From the IMG/VR virus record IMGVR_UViG_3300035034_000122, positions 1 to 33,479 of that record: DNA of 33,479 bases. One strand, written 5' to 3'. Within the stretch, counting starts at the first letter, position 1; every line of letters begins with the position of its first letter. The notes beneath the pieces are model-generated. The model ran no database searches. It was not told the DNA's origin and saw only the letters and a list, made by a program, of their open reading frames with translations. A program made the position numbers and the translations under genes. Of the stretch, positions 9,801 to 16,085 are shown one piece after another. Origin of the DNA: a virus.

Positions 9801-10347
9801 TGGAGTTTACATAAATGCTACTAGCCTGGGTAGTAGTTATCCATTTAATGTTGAGGTAATGAGTGGTGGGGGTGCGTTAAGATATAATGACCCCGGCAAC
9901 CAGTGGGAAATGCTAGTATACGGCAACAAAGAATTAATTTTAGGTTCTCAGGGCTTTCTTGTTCCTAACGTTTATCAAACACTTGAGACAAGTAATGTTT
10001 TTAATGTTGCAACTCTCGCCTCCGGTCGTTTGGTTAGAAACACTTCAACTCGTAGAAGGAAGCAAAACATTGAAGACGTATCTAGTACTGGAATTCTAAA
10101 CGTAAAACCTAAGTATTATAATGCTATGTCAGGAGATATAAGAACCCCAGAAAGCCAAATAGCTAGTAACAGCAAGAGTCTTGGTCTTATAGCCGAAGAC
10201 GTTGTTGATGCCATTCCAGAAGCCGGAATATACGAAGAAGATGGTTTGGTTGGTGACTATGACTTGCGAGCGGTTGTTGCCGCTATGTTAATAGAAATAA
10301 CTGAAAATCGCGCTAGGATAGAAACGCTAGAAGCACGGCTCGCTTGA
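6880..10347 (+). CDS. FN3-repeat tail fibre with C-terminal S74 intramolecular chaperone
   Basis: This 1155-aa protein has AGGA about 8 bases before its ATG. Residues 1-40 are only the second half of an FN3 domain (RKRLELKNL, then AGKQYAVQVRALGGDG and SSWS). Complete FN3-like domains follow, starting near residues 45, 157, 257, 375 and 477. Residues about 590-1040 form a Gly/Ser/Thr/Asn-rich repetitive stalk with many short strands, consistent with a trimeric beta-structured fibre. The last 100 residues are a Peptidase_S74 chaperone: S1056 and K1061 (TSTRRRKQNIED) have the five-residue spacing of the Ser/Lys self-cleavage dyad, followed by LGLIAEDV and a terminal coiled coil (ENRARIETLEARLA). 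In this family the chaperone drives trimerisation and is then released. Likely the main host-recognition fibre. Confidence 0.85.
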   Translation: MARKRLELKNLTAGKQYAVQVRALGGDGPPSSWSLSLNFTADADTTAPGAPTNLNVVVSGDSFVGTWTRPTINADGSDLKDFKDFEITVRNMLNNDTAVFYTQEPRFDLSYSRNVGVFGLRSSGVPLVGGFATGEIEYSVKARDTSLNVSSAAVDSAINGPPGPFTLTDGGSDAPMTINITWTEPSGNDILTYRIRRGAATGVYSFADVTGELTYTNYDLQRGLYYYLVEAYDKFGNVTNSDEIEVLSKGFWEADFSVPDAPTVSNVASGFTSGADTAEITFDVTGPATATLDGGVETVAYDYHSYYVVRWSTVATGPFQYQTINELDNTIAHGVSIQGLLPSTTYYYEVKSVSEYGQSGLWATGSTLSAIDVTPPDAPIGVSASGSLQNITVSWTANIETDLAVYILYGSQTGGFTPGGGNKIYEGNGNGYSHTNNGTMGDGETWYYRVAAVDRSENVSTISAEVSATSTSALGDTEPPDPITWPTDPLVPVTYYHGSSERSYVDVKWVASTSTDVSSYVVSYQESGSVGWLDLVTSGDNTTYRIGDLIPGTIINVRVRAEDAAGNFSGWSTTKTVEVIGVNGAIVQPVDIINNGAIQSGNFDSSAPTGFRLDTNSLEIYGDGSDATSVILGSTGLNLNTLSDQIWFGASAFANAKWRVGSSGAMRLGSDNVAPEFNFYADGVGNIWSGNAERTLAPWFITNTGAAKFDDISITADAAGTTDKIVLNVDNDFLIRGNRSASPYTVEMAGSMAMTGSLFVNSGSITINGGDMNVTNGNVQSSPSWTPGSGTGFRLQGWNGTLYATNARISGTLDVTGTSNFGANITVSNGSGISSAVSGWSIAGSGAAIFSNVTITGGTLNIGNDFQVTQSGVLKAVGAQISGTITTGGLIGGTITGTTIRTSSGNQRLELSQSPNSRMSFYNSSNQIRGYVGYDPSANANGGFPALVIDTATTTSAIDVVLDAQESVIIRGKAGVYINATSLGSSYPFNVEVMSGGGALRYNDPGNQWEMLVYGNKELILGSQGFLVPNVYQTLETSNVFNVATLASGRLVRNTSTRRRKQNIEDVSSTGILNVKPKYYNAMSGDIRTPESQIASNSKSLGLIAEDVVDAIPEAGIYEEDGLVGDYDLRAVVAAMLIEITENRARIETLEARLA

Positions 10348-10372
10348 TATTGAAATCGCGGTATGATACACT
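10344..10372 (+). promoter_or_regulatory. Sigma70-like promoter P1
   Basis: TTGATA (10344-10349), a 17-bp spacer and TACACT (10367-10372). The -35 box overlaps the stop codon of the fibre gene. It would drive the 74-aa gene at 10394. The TGATACACT around the -10 box is shared with P2, and ATGATACACT recurs at P4. Confidence 0.7.
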
Positions 10373-10393
10373 TACGAAAGGAAAGGAATACAC

Positions 10394-10618
10394 ATGAATA
10401 ACGAAAAAGAAGGCGTAACAGCAGAAGAATACAAGGTTAGGCAACTCAAGATGAACATGGCGACTCGGTTCGCTGACTACGAGGACGTAGTTGCCTCGTT
10501 GCAGACACAGGTTGCTATGCTACAGCAGCAGGTTGAGTCCTTAGAGGCCAACGGTGGACCTGAGATGCCCGGTGACGAGTTAGACGCACCTGTCGCACCA
10601 TCCGTACCCCCCGAATAA
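10394..10618 (+). CDS. Small coiled-coil protein of unknown function
   Basis: This 74-aa protein begins at an ATG preceded by AAAGGAAAGGA and lies about 20 bases downstream of P1. Residues about 10-52 form an amphipathic helix with heptads (VVASLQTQVAMLQQQVESLE), a probable coiled coil. The tail is acidic and proline-rich (PGDELDAPVAPSVPPE). There is no membrane segment. It follows the fibre gene but has its own promoter, so it may be needed at a different time or level from the tail operon. I do not recognise a family; a small structural or oligomerising protein is the safest description. Confidence 0.65.
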   Translation: MNNEKEGVTAEEYKVRQLKMNMATRFADYEDVVASLQTQVAMLQQQVESLEANGGPEMPGDELDAPVAPSVPPE

Positions 10619-10675
10619 CTAAGCGCTTACAGCGCGACTGAGGGCGTCGAGGCACCGCGTTAATAAAAATGCGAC

Positions 10676-10704
10676 TTGACAGCGTTTTTTAGCGTTGATA
10701 CACT
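10676..10704 (+). promoter_or_regulatory. Sigma70-like promoter P2
   Basis: Perfect -35 TTGACA (10676-10681), a 17-bp spacer containing a T6 run, and -10 TACACT (10699-10704). It lies in the 113-bp gap between the 74-aa gene and the GTG-start gene at 10732. Upstream is a small GCGC...GCGC inverted repeat (10623-10634) without a T-run. This is the best-looking promoter in the window. Confidence 0.8.
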
Positions 10705-10731
10705 GCTCTTGGTTAGTAGAAAGGAAATAGA

Positions 10732-11145
10732 GTGTTTGGTCTAATACGGAAACAGAATAACAAAGGTAATAAAGGATATAGAGGTAAAATAGAATATCCT
10801 TCTGGTTGTGCCGTCGAAGACGGCACCAATACTTACCTAATAAAGACCAAAGGCTTTTATCGCTTTGGTTCTAACCGGGCTTACCAGTCGTGGTACCTAT
10901 TGGCAGGCGAGTGCCTTCCCGAGAACATAGCACACCTAAAAGAACTGGGGGTGCTGGGATTCAGGGAAGGTTCTTTGCTTTCTAAGTATAGTGACGGTAC
11001 TCTACACCTAGTGTCTAATAACAAAACCAGACACATCGTTGACCCAGACGCACTCGACAAGTACAGCCTGCTAGGCCGGTACATTTGGGTAGTGTCTGAC
11101 AGTGAATTTAATTTGCATGATGTAGGAGATGAATTAAGTGGCTAA
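10732..11145 (+). CDS. Protein of unknown function, probably virion-associated
   Basis: This 137-aa protein uses a GTG start behind AGAAAGGAAA, 27 bases after the P2 -10 box. The first 20 residues are Lys/Asn/Gly-rich. The body alternates strands (CAVEDGTNTYLIKTKGFYRF, WYLLAG, TLHLVSNNKTRHIVD, YIWVVSDSEFNL) with no signal peptide or membrane segment. The repeated pattern of a hydrophobic strand, a charged turn and a Trp/Tyr strand suggests a small beta-structured protein. It overlaps the next gene by 8 bases, so the two are probably coupled. I do not recognise a family. Confidence 0.6.
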   Translation: MFGLIRKQNNKGNKGYRGKIEYPSGCAVEDGTNTYLIKTKGFYRFGSNRAYQSWYLLAGECLPENIAHLKELGVLGFREGSLLSKYSDGTLHLVSNNKTRHIVDPDALDKYSLLGRYIWVVSDSEFNLHDVGDELSG

Positions 11146-11611
11146 TAACTTTGACCCGACCGTAGGCTGGACAGATGATGAACTTGGCGCTACCGCTAAG
11201 TTGAATCAGATGGTGGAGAATGACAATGTTCTTTACAATCTGGTTCCTCACTTTTTGTACAGACAAGGAGAAACCGGAATACTAGACTTTAATGACAGCC
11301 AGTCCAGAGTCTTAAAGCCGACAATTTTCGCTGGTCGTGTACGTTTTATGATTAGTGGTAGGCACGGCCAAACCAGAGCAATAATTTTCCCTAGCGGAAC
11401 GTTTGCTCCCGGCAGCGCACCATCGGTACTGGCTATACCATCAGCAGGACACACGCACGAACGTTACGTTACGTGTACTATTTCATCTTTACAGGGTACC
11501 AGAATTGTTGGTAATGATGGCTTTAGAGTTAATGTCTATCATCGTGATGGACAAATTTTCGAGTCTAACATATCCATTCACTACATGGCATTTGGCTGGC
11601 AGGAGGCATGA
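11138..11611 (+). CDS. Putative tail/receptor-binding protein
   Basis: This 157-aa protein has a GTG start with TAGGAGAT 8 bases upstream. The N-terminus (GWTDDELGATAKLNQMVENDNVL) matches the short helix motif, typically DxxLxxxKLNxM, that opens many phage tail and fibre proteins. The remainder is beta-rich (GRVRFMISG, TRAIIFPSGTFAPG, RYVTCTISS, RVNVYHRDG) and ends in a strand reading SIHYMAFGW, like small lectin-type or knob domains at fibre tips. I infer a minor tail or receptor-binding role. It has a 4-bp ATGA overlap with the next gene. Confidence 0.55.
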   Translation: MANNFDPTVGWTDDELGATAKLNQMVENDNVLYNLVPHFLYRQGETGILDFNDSQSRVLKPTIFAGRVRFMISGRHGQTRAIIFPSGTFAPGSAPSVLAIPSAGHTHERYVTCTISSLQGTRIVGNDGFRVNVYHRDGQIFESNISIHYMAFGWQEA

Positions 11612-11895
11612 TGTTTAAAAACAATAATGAAGAAAAAGTACCGGCAGAATTTGATGAAGCGCCGGTAGAAGGTGAAGTCAACGCTGAGTTTGAGTATCAG
11701 AGCGATGACGAACCACAAAGAGGTAAGGTTAAGCCTGAAAGCGAACAAGTTACTTTCACAGTACATAGACCATTCAAGTGGGACGGAACAGAACTAGTCC
11801 CCGGCGAATATACATGGATTGAAGAAGACTATAACGCCATGGCCTATGACATTAACCTCCGAACAGACAGGGTCCGTTTTATTAGTAGGGCTTAA
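11608..11895 (+). CDS. Acidic small protein of unknown function
   Basis: This 95-aa protein has AGGAGG 2-7 bases before a double ATG (11608 and 11611). The second ATG has the better spacing and would not overlap the upstream stop. Residues 1-50 are Glu/Asp-rich and likely disordered. Residues 52-95 form a compact module (VTFTVHRPFKWDG, ELVPGEYTWIEED, DRVRFISRA). It closes the transcript that begins at P2. No family is recognised; its place behind a tail-like gene suggests a tail accessory or assembly role, but this is a guess. Confidence 0.55.
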   Translation: MMFKNNNEEKVPAEFDEAPVEGEVNAEFEYQSDDEPQRGKVKPESEQVTFTVHRPFKWDGTELVPGEYTWIEEDYNAMAYDINLRTDRVRFISRA

Positions 11896-11897
11896 GT

Positions 11898-12158
11898 TTG
11901 GTACAGGTTGACTGGTCCTGTCGTGCGAAAGAACATGATAGAGGCTATGTCAAAGTCTGGTGTCCAGAACATCCCCGTTCATTCGGAGGCGGCTGGGTCT
12001 ATGAACACAGACTAGTAGCAGAAGCCAAGTTAGGTCGGTTCCTACGTCCCAATGAAACAGTTCACCATATACTAGAAAAGGACGACAACCGTCCAGAAGC
12101 CCTGTTAGTGTGCGACAGACAGGAGCACACCCGCATCCACCGCCACGCGACGACTTGA
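11898..12158 (+). CDS. HNH endonuclease (free-standing, HNH_3-like)
   Basis: This 86-aa protein probably starts at TTG 11898 with TAGGG about 8 bases upstream. The frame is open further left, so the start is uncertain. Residues 35-82 match the HNH_3 pattern: EHRLV, LGRFLRPNETVHHI (H56, H57), DDNRPEALLVC (N64) and EHTRIHRH (H77, H81). It would bind one metal ion and cut DNA. It is not beside the terminase, where packaging HNH proteins are usually found, and it sits between unrelated transcripts, as expected of a free-standing homing endonuclease. It is one of three homing-type nuclease modules here, with the two inteins. Its stop codon overlaps the -35 box of P3. Confidence 0.8.
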   Translation: MVQVDWSCRAKEHDRGYVKVWCPEHPRSFGGGWVYEHRLVAEAKLGRFLRPNETVHHILEKDDNRPEALLVCDRQEHTRIHRHATT

Positions 12159-12183
12159 CGACAATTCGCGGACCGAGTACTGT
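12155..12183 (+). promoter_or_regulatory. Sigma70-like promoter P3
   Basis: TTGACG (12155-12160), a 17-bp spacer and TACTGT (12178-12183), just before AAAGGAG and the ATG at 12202. The -35 box overlaps the HNH stop codon. The -10 box is weaker than those of P1, P2 and P4. Confidence 0.55.
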
Positions 12184-12201
12184 GGTGAGAAAGGAGTTCC
12201 G

Positions 12202-12648
12202 ATGGTAAACATATCTAAACGCGTCTTCGATATTGACACAATTATTGCAAGCGCGGCGATTGCTGACGAGTTTCTGGCAAACGCGGAATATTATAGTTAT
12301 AGTGACCACCCAGCGCGAAGAACAATTGTTGAATTGCGCGCTAAGGTGCTTTCGTCAGACCCCGTTGTTATTGAGGCGACCGCGACGGCAGAGGCTGAGA
12401 CAGTAACCGGAGTCTGGAACGCTGTTTGTTTTTACTGGTTTAGACCTGTTGTTGCGTGGTTGTACTACCACCAGCCGCGGCTGTGGCTTTTCCAACTGCT
12501 GCTATGGACTAAGGACCATGCTGTCTACATAGAACAAGAAGCAATTGCCACTGCGTCTGTCCGACGTAATATCTGCCCCCACATTCGTATACCCGGTACA
12601 GACAAGCACGTTGCGTTTTTGACGTACGGGCCAGATGAAAGGGAATAA
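12202..12648 (+). CDS. Protein of unknown function with an aromatic hydrophobic segment
   Basis: This 148-aa protein has AAAGGAG 5 bases before its ATG and promoter P3 just upstream. Residues 1-65 look helical and soluble. Residues about 69-100 are very rich in Trp, Tyr, Phe and Leu (VWNAVCFYWFRPVVAWLYY, LWLFQLLLW), interrupted by a short polar turn. The C-terminus has ICPHIRIPGTDKHVAFLTYGP. The central segment could be one or two short membrane-inserting helices, but charged and polar residues within it leave this open. Holin is possible but not supported by size, charge pattern or a neighbouring lysin. No family is recognised. Confidence 0.55.
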   Translation: MVNISKRVFDIDTIIASAAIADEFLANAEYYSYSDHPARRTIVELRAKVLSSDPVVIEATATAEAETVTGVWNAVCFYWFRPVVAWLYYHQPRLWLFQLLLWTKDHAVYIEQEAIATASVRRNICPHIRIPGTDKHVAFLTYGPDERE

Positions 12649-12649
12649 A

Positions 12650-12703
12650 GTGACTGATAAGAAGTATAACGACACAGAAGAAAGGTACGGTGGTTCGATA
12701 TGA
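12650..12703 (+). CDS. Possible 17-aa micro-ORF
   Basis: A GTG at 12650 follows GAAAGGG with 6-base spacing and opens a 17-codon frame (MTDKKYNDTEERYGGSI) that ends 13 bases before the phosphoesterase start. It might only couple translation of the poorly preceded GTG of the next gene. There is no evidence beyond the ribosome binding site and position. Confidence 0.25.
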   Translation: MTDKKYNDTEERYGGSI

Positions 12704-12716
12704 GTAGCGACAAAAA

Positions 12717-14417
12717 GTGGCTACTTGGTTAGGTAGTGATTTTCACATACCATACCAAGACCGCAGAGCAATGGACGTTTGGTTCCGCACTATTCGTATG
12801 TGGAAGCCTGACGTAATTGATATCGTTGGCGACCTAGACGATATGGCGTGTGTTTCTAGATTCAATGAAGGAACCGCTGATGAAGTTATGGGTGCCCTAG
12901 GTACTTATGCTGGCGAAGTTCGTTCATTCTTTATGGCTATGCGCGCTATCGTACCGGATGCTGAAATTGTATTTCACGGTGGAAACCACGAATGTTTGAG
13001 TCATGGACATAGGGTTGTCACCAGCGAAGGTTTCAAGCCTGTAGAAGAACTGTCGGTGGGTCAGCAGGTGCTGTCTACTGATGATGAAGGTAATACTGTG
13101 TGGGTTCCGGTCCAACAGATAAACAAGTATGACGGGTTGCATTGTGTCAACAGGCTGGCTGGTGCTGACGTTGCAGGTGAGTTCACTGATAATCACAGGA
13201 TGTGGATAAAGCCTAATTACGACGCTGAATATCGGTTTGAAGAAATGGAACAAACCGCACAGCGCGCAACGCGGGTGTTTCAAGTGGCCGGTCATAACCC
13301 TCGTGCCGACCACCCAGTGCTGGACGACGAAATCAAATTGCTGGCGTGGTGCCTTACTGATTCCTACTACGCCGAAGAGCGGGGCCACTGGACGTTTTAT
13401 CAGTCTGAACCCAAGCACACCCGAATTGAAAAGATATTGTCCAACCTAGGAATAGACTATACTGCTAGGCGCAGGACTAGAAACATAACTGAAATTGATG
13501 GTACTAAACTCAAGTCAAAGCCCAAGCCGCAGTGGGAATACAAGGTAAAGGCTGGCATTGACCTGCAAGACAAGTCTCGCATTCCCGACGAAGTGTTTGA
13601 GTTTTCTACCAGACAGTTCTTGCTGCTGCTAGATGAATGGCAGTATACCGACGGGACTGCGGCAACAGGTGGTGTTAAGTCTAGAGTTATATACTGTTCT
13701 GACAAAGCAAAACGCCATCAACTTATGACATTGTGCTATATGAATGGTTGTTCTGCGTCTGAAACAGAATATAGGCCCGGACACTGGCGCATAAACATTG
13801 TTACAGACAGGACCGACTCCAAATTTGACTTGTCTTCTCGTCCAGTCCAGCAAGACATAGTGGACGGCGTATGGTGTATAACAGTGCCAACCGGCAGGTT
13901 CTTTACTGAATTTAACGGCAAGGTACATGTTACTGGCAACAGTAGAGTTTGGAAGTACATTTCTAGCAAGGCACCAGCCCTAACTGGACTCATAACACCC
14001 GAATCATTGTGGGGTCTTGACACTATGGGTGTGCAGTACCACCGATACACCCGCCCACCAGTACATCGCTATGGAGACATATTTGTCCACCACGGCCTTT
14101 ATGCCGTTAGTAAGAATCCTGACAGTGTTCGAAAAGTAATGGACAACTTCCATATCAGTGCGATTGTGGGACATTCACACAGACAGGGTGCCACAGCCCA
14201 GTCCTACCCGCTAGCACAACAGCAAGACCTGCGGGGTTATGAATTAGGCCATATGGCTGACATTGATAGCGAGGGCATGGAATATGACTGGCAACACGAC
14301 TGGCAGCAAGGTTTTGCGACCGCGCGAATTGACAGCACGGGGCACCCTCATGTAAACTTGGTATCAATCAACCGCGACTATCGCGCGTACGTAGAAGGGA
14401 ATTTGGTGGAAGGATGA
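12717..14417 (+). CDS. Calcineurin-like metallophosphoesterase interrupted by an intein
   Basis: The precursor is 566 aa; removing the intein (residues 93-408) leaves 250 aa. The GTG start at 12717 is fixed by an in-frame TAG at 12705 and by the motif that must follow. Metal-binding motifs run in order: SDFHIPYQD (DxH, residues 8-16), VGDLDDM (GDxxD), HGGNHE just before the intein, then after it HHGLY and VGHSHRQG. These are the five motifs of the Mre11/calcineurin phosphoesterase superfamily, which hydrolyses phosphodiester or phosphomonoester bonds with two metal ions. In phages such enzymes are usually unassigned; a nuclease or nucleotide phosphatase role is possible. The intein splits the GNHE motif from its following Ser-Arg, so activity requires splicing. 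No good ribosome binding site is seen. Confidence 0.85.
   Translation: MATWLGSDFHIPYQDRRAMDVWFRTIRMWKPDVIDIVGDLDDMACVSRFNEGTADEVMGALGTYAGEVRSFFMAMRAIVPDAEIVFHGGNHECLSHGHRVVTSEGFKPVEELSVGQQVLSTDDEGNTVWVPVQQINKYDGLHCVNRLAGADVAGEFTDNHRMWIKPNYDAEYRFEEMEQTAQRATRVFQVAGHNPRADHPVLDDEIKLLAWCLTDSYYAEERGHWTFYQSEPKHTRIEKILSNLGIDYTARRRTRNITEIDGTKLKSKPKPQWEYKVKAGIDLQDKSRIPDEVFEFSTRQFLLLLDEWQYTDGTAATGGVKSRVIYCSDKAKRHQLMTLCYMNGCSASETEYRPGHWRINIVTDRTDSKFDLSSRPVQQDIVDGVWCITVPTGRFFTEFNGKVHVTGNSRVWKYISSKAPALTGLITPESLWGLDTMGVQYHRYTRPPVHRYGDIFVHHGLYAVSKNPDSVRKVMDNFHISAIVGHSHRQGATAQSYPLAQQQDLRGYELGHMADIDSEGMEYDWQHDWQQGFATARIDSTGHPHVNLVSINRDYRAYVEGNLVEG
12993..13940 (+). mobile_element. Intein in the metallophosphoesterase (with degenerate DOD endonuclease)
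   Basis: This 316-residue intein runs from C93 (CLSHGHRVVTSEGFKPVEEL, block A) to N408 (NGKVHVTGN, block G), with Ser409 as the +1 nucleophile. Block B is GEFTDNHRMW; block F is VWCITVPTGRFFTEF. The penultimate residue is Gly rather than His, a form known from other inteins ending TGN. A central LAGLIDADG-type endonuclease is suggested by LLAWCLTDSYY and LLLLDEWQYTDGTA. The first motif has Asp-Ser in place of Asp-Gly, so homing activity may be reduced or lost. Splicing residues look intact. Confidence 0.85.
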
Positions 14418-14602
14418 GTACTGTAAAGTGGAAGCCGGTGATACAGACCACTGCAAGTGGATGGAGGTGGGGTGCCGTAAGGTACGGGACAGAAGTTCTA
14501 TCCGACAGGTCTACTTACTTTAGGCGGTGGGCAGAGTTCAGAGCCAAAAGGGCAGCGGAACGCTTTGAGCAATCTTCTCCACACAATAGGAAGTCGGTAT
14601 GA
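14414..14602 (+). CDS. Small basic protein of unknown function
   Basis: This 62-aa protein is coupled to the phosphoesterase by an ATGA overlap. It is Trp- and Arg-rich: TTASGWRWGAVRYGTEVLSD, then an amphipathic basic helix (FRRWAEFRAKRAAERF). The strand-turn-strand followed by a helix loosely recalls the YegP/DUF1508 repeat, but this is only an impression. Its basic helix could bind nucleic acid. It overlaps the next gene by 4 bases. Confidence 0.5.
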   Translation: MSTVKWKPVIQTTASGWRWGAVRYGTEVLSDRSTYFRRWAEFRAKRAAERFEQSSPHNRKSV

Positions 14603-14889
14603 ATTGCAAAAAGTGTACAGGCAGAGTATGGGTGGAAACAGAACGCCCCGACGATAAGCATTATGACGTAGTGTGTATTAACTGCGGCTGGAGAAAAGTT
14701 GTAGACACATTTACGAATCCGTTCGGTCAGTGGTTGCGCAAGCAAGTCCTATACAAAGACAGCGGTATTATCTATATCATAGACAGACCGCACATAGGAC
14801 GACGAACTGTACTAGAACAGAAAGGTAAAAGGTGGAGAATTGTCCGAGAGTATAATATTTCTGATGGACGGAAGGCTGTGGAGGCTTGA
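14599..14889 (+). CDS. Small zinc-ribbon protein
   Basis: This 96-aa protein starts in an ATGA overlap. It has two CxxC knuckles, C3/C6 (CKKC) and C26/C29 (CINC), spaced as in a zinc ribbon. Residues 40-90 include two strands with many basic residues (IIYIIDRPHIGRRTVLEQ, KRWRIVREYNI), suggesting nucleic-acid or protein binding. The function is not known. It overlaps the next reading frame by at least 26 bases. Confidence 0.6.
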   Translation: MNCKKCTGRVWVETERPDDKHYDVVCINCGWRKVVDTFTNPFGQWLRKQVLYKDSGIIYIIDRPHIGRRTVLEQKGKRWRIVREYNISDGRKAVEA

Positions 14890-15343
14890 GGATAAATCTG
14901 AACATCGCGGTGAGGTAATCATACGTGATGCAGAAACCAAAGAGCGAAGAATCTACAGCACCGCTAAATATCACCGCGACAGACGAGAAGTCTGGACCCT
15001 CGGTCAACTTAGCGACATGTTCAACATGCACAAGAAATCAATGAGCCGCTGGCTTAGTTATCTCGACTATCCTTATTATGAAATAGTCTACCACGAAGGG
15101 GTAAACAATCCAATATCTTCTAAGATGTTTACTAAGTACTACAGTAGGGAGCAGATAATCAGCCTTTACGACATGATAGTTCGTATAAGACGCGCTGGAT
15201 ACCCTGCAAAAGACAGGTTCAAAGAACCGAAGTATAACCTACCCACTAAAGCCGAACTACTTGGTATGTTAAATGAAAGTGAATTATACTACATCAAGAA
15301 GGACGGAAAATTCGTGCCTGTATTCAGGCCGGAATGGACATAA
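14864..15343 (+). CDS. HTH-containing protein, putative DNA-binding
   Basis: I place the start at ATG 14864 (159 aa). A TTG at 14840 is in frame but has GGTGGAG only 2 bases away; neither start has an ideal ribosome binding site. Residues about 43-64 (WTLGQLSDMFNMHKKSMSRW) look like a MerR-type helix-turn-helix in which a short helix, a turn and a recognition helix are followed by a wing-like LDYPYYEIVYHEG. A second helical region (YYSREQIISLYDMIVRIRRAG) follows. A transcription factor or accessory protein for replication is possible. It sits just upstream of the helicase cluster. Confidence 0.55.
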   Translation: MDGRLWRLEDKSEHRGEVIIRDAETKERRIYSTAKYHRDRREVWTLGQLSDMFNMHKKSMSRWLSYLDYPYYEIVYHEGVNNPISSKMFTKYYSREQIISLYDMIVRIRRAGYPAKDRFKEPKYNLPTKAELLGMLNESELYYIKKDGKFVPVFRPEWT

Positions 15344-15344
15344 A

Positions 15345-15551
15345 TTGACTCAAGACGAATTAGACGATGGGTTGCGTATTCGCTTCCTATACGCAATTGA
15401 TGACGCCCACAAGTACGCTAACGAGCAGCGAGACATTGAGGCGCTGGGGCAACTAGCACAGTTGATTGGAACGTGTATCGACTGGGACAAGGGAGAAGAC
15501 AGTGGCCCAGTAATGGGGTTTAAGCACACAAAGGAGACAGAAAATGAGTGA
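15345..15551 (+). CDS. Small acidic helical protein of unknown function
   Basis: I choose TTG 15345, one base after the upstream stop codon, giving 68 aa; longer versions in this frame would overlap the previous gene by 71 bases. It begins MTQDELDDGLRIRFLYAI and is mostly helical and acidic (AHKYANEQRDIEALGQLAQLIG). It overlaps the next gene by 8 bases. No family is recognised. Confidence 0.45.
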   Translation: MTQDELDDGLRIRFLYAIDDAHKYANEQRDIEALGQLAQLIGTCIDWDKGEDSGPVMGFKHTKETENE

Positions 15552-15765
15552 ACTAAAAGAAAAGAAAGACGTAGGCAGAATACGAGTATCTATGGGGTTC
15601 ACGAAGAACCTTGGAGACTTCAACAGTCTTCGCTTTGACCTGTCGGTAGAAGAAAACGTACGACCGGGCGAGGACTGGAAAGACGCCATCGACCGCGAAT
15701 ACAGTGAACTTGAAGCCAAGTTCATCCAGAAGATTCGTGAACTGGAGCGTGAGGTGGAGGGCTGA
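15544..15765 (+). CDS. Small protein of unknown function (conserved-looking phage type)
   Basis: This 73-aa protein has AAAGGAGA upstream of its ATG. Strands reading IRVSMGFTKNLGDFNSLRFDLSVEE are followed by a charged helix (WKDAIDREYSELEAKFIQKI). Small phage proteins with this N-L-G-x-x-x-S-L-R pattern occur near replication genes in other phages, to my knowledge without a known role. Its stop overlaps the next start by one base. Confidence 0.55.
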   Translation: MSELKEKKDVGRIRVSMGFTKNLGDFNSLRFDLSVEENVRPGEDWKDAIDREYSELEAKFIQKIRELEREVEG

Positions 15766-16085
15766 TGGCTGATATACAAAAGGCACTCCAGTTAATGAAG
15801 TTGTTCAACTCCTACTATAAGTCCAAGTATGGACAGGAGTTCAAGGGCAACTCGCACGCCGACAAGTGGGGTTTCGTGGATATGATTGACGACCTAACAT
15901 TTGGCGGTGCTGTGGATGTTATCGAATACTACTTTAAGACTAAGCCGAGGAGCGGCCACAGTCGTCAGCACCTTTCCTACCACTACCACGAATATGCGCA
16001 GGCTCTTGAAGCACAGGAAAAAGAAAGAGCACACAAGCGCCAGATTTTAAGAAGAATGAAGGAGCAGTATGAAAGCGGAGATTGA
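15765..16085 (+). CDS. Unknown helical protein directly upstream of the helicase (possible helicase loader)
   Basis: This 106-aa protein starts at an ATG overlapping the previous stop. It is all-helical in appearance with many aromatic and His residues (KLFNSYYKSKYGQEF, WGFVDMIDDLTFGG, HLSYHYHEYAQALEAQEKE) and ends in a basic coiled helix. It overlaps the DnaB-like gene by 17 bases, so the two proteins are likely made together. Small helical proteins in this position are helicase loaders or helicase-associated factors in several phages. That is a context-based guess, with no motif behind it. Confidence 0.5.
   Translation: MADIQKALQLMKLFNSYYKSKYGQEFKGNSHADKWGFVDMIDDLTFGGAVDVIEYYFKTKPRSGHSRQHLSYHYHEYAQALEAQEKERAHKRQILRRMKEQYESGD

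Noticed and set aside
10619-10675. Rho-independent terminator after the 74-aa gene
   Set aside because: There is a small GCGC/GCGC inverted repeat, but no T-run follows it. The later T6 lies inside the spacer of promoter P2.
12202-12648. Holin
   Set aside because: One aromatic hydrophobic stretch is present, but it is broken by polar and basic residues, the protein has a long soluble N-terminus, and no endolysin is adjacent.
12700-12732. 10-codon ATG frame overlapping the phosphoesterase GTG start
   Set aside because: Too short and overlaps conserved coding sequence in another frame; at most a re-initiation aid.
12924-13418. 164-codon minus-strand frame across the phosphoesterase and its intein
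   Set aside because: It crosses the extein/intein border and mirrors the coding strand; a shadow frame.
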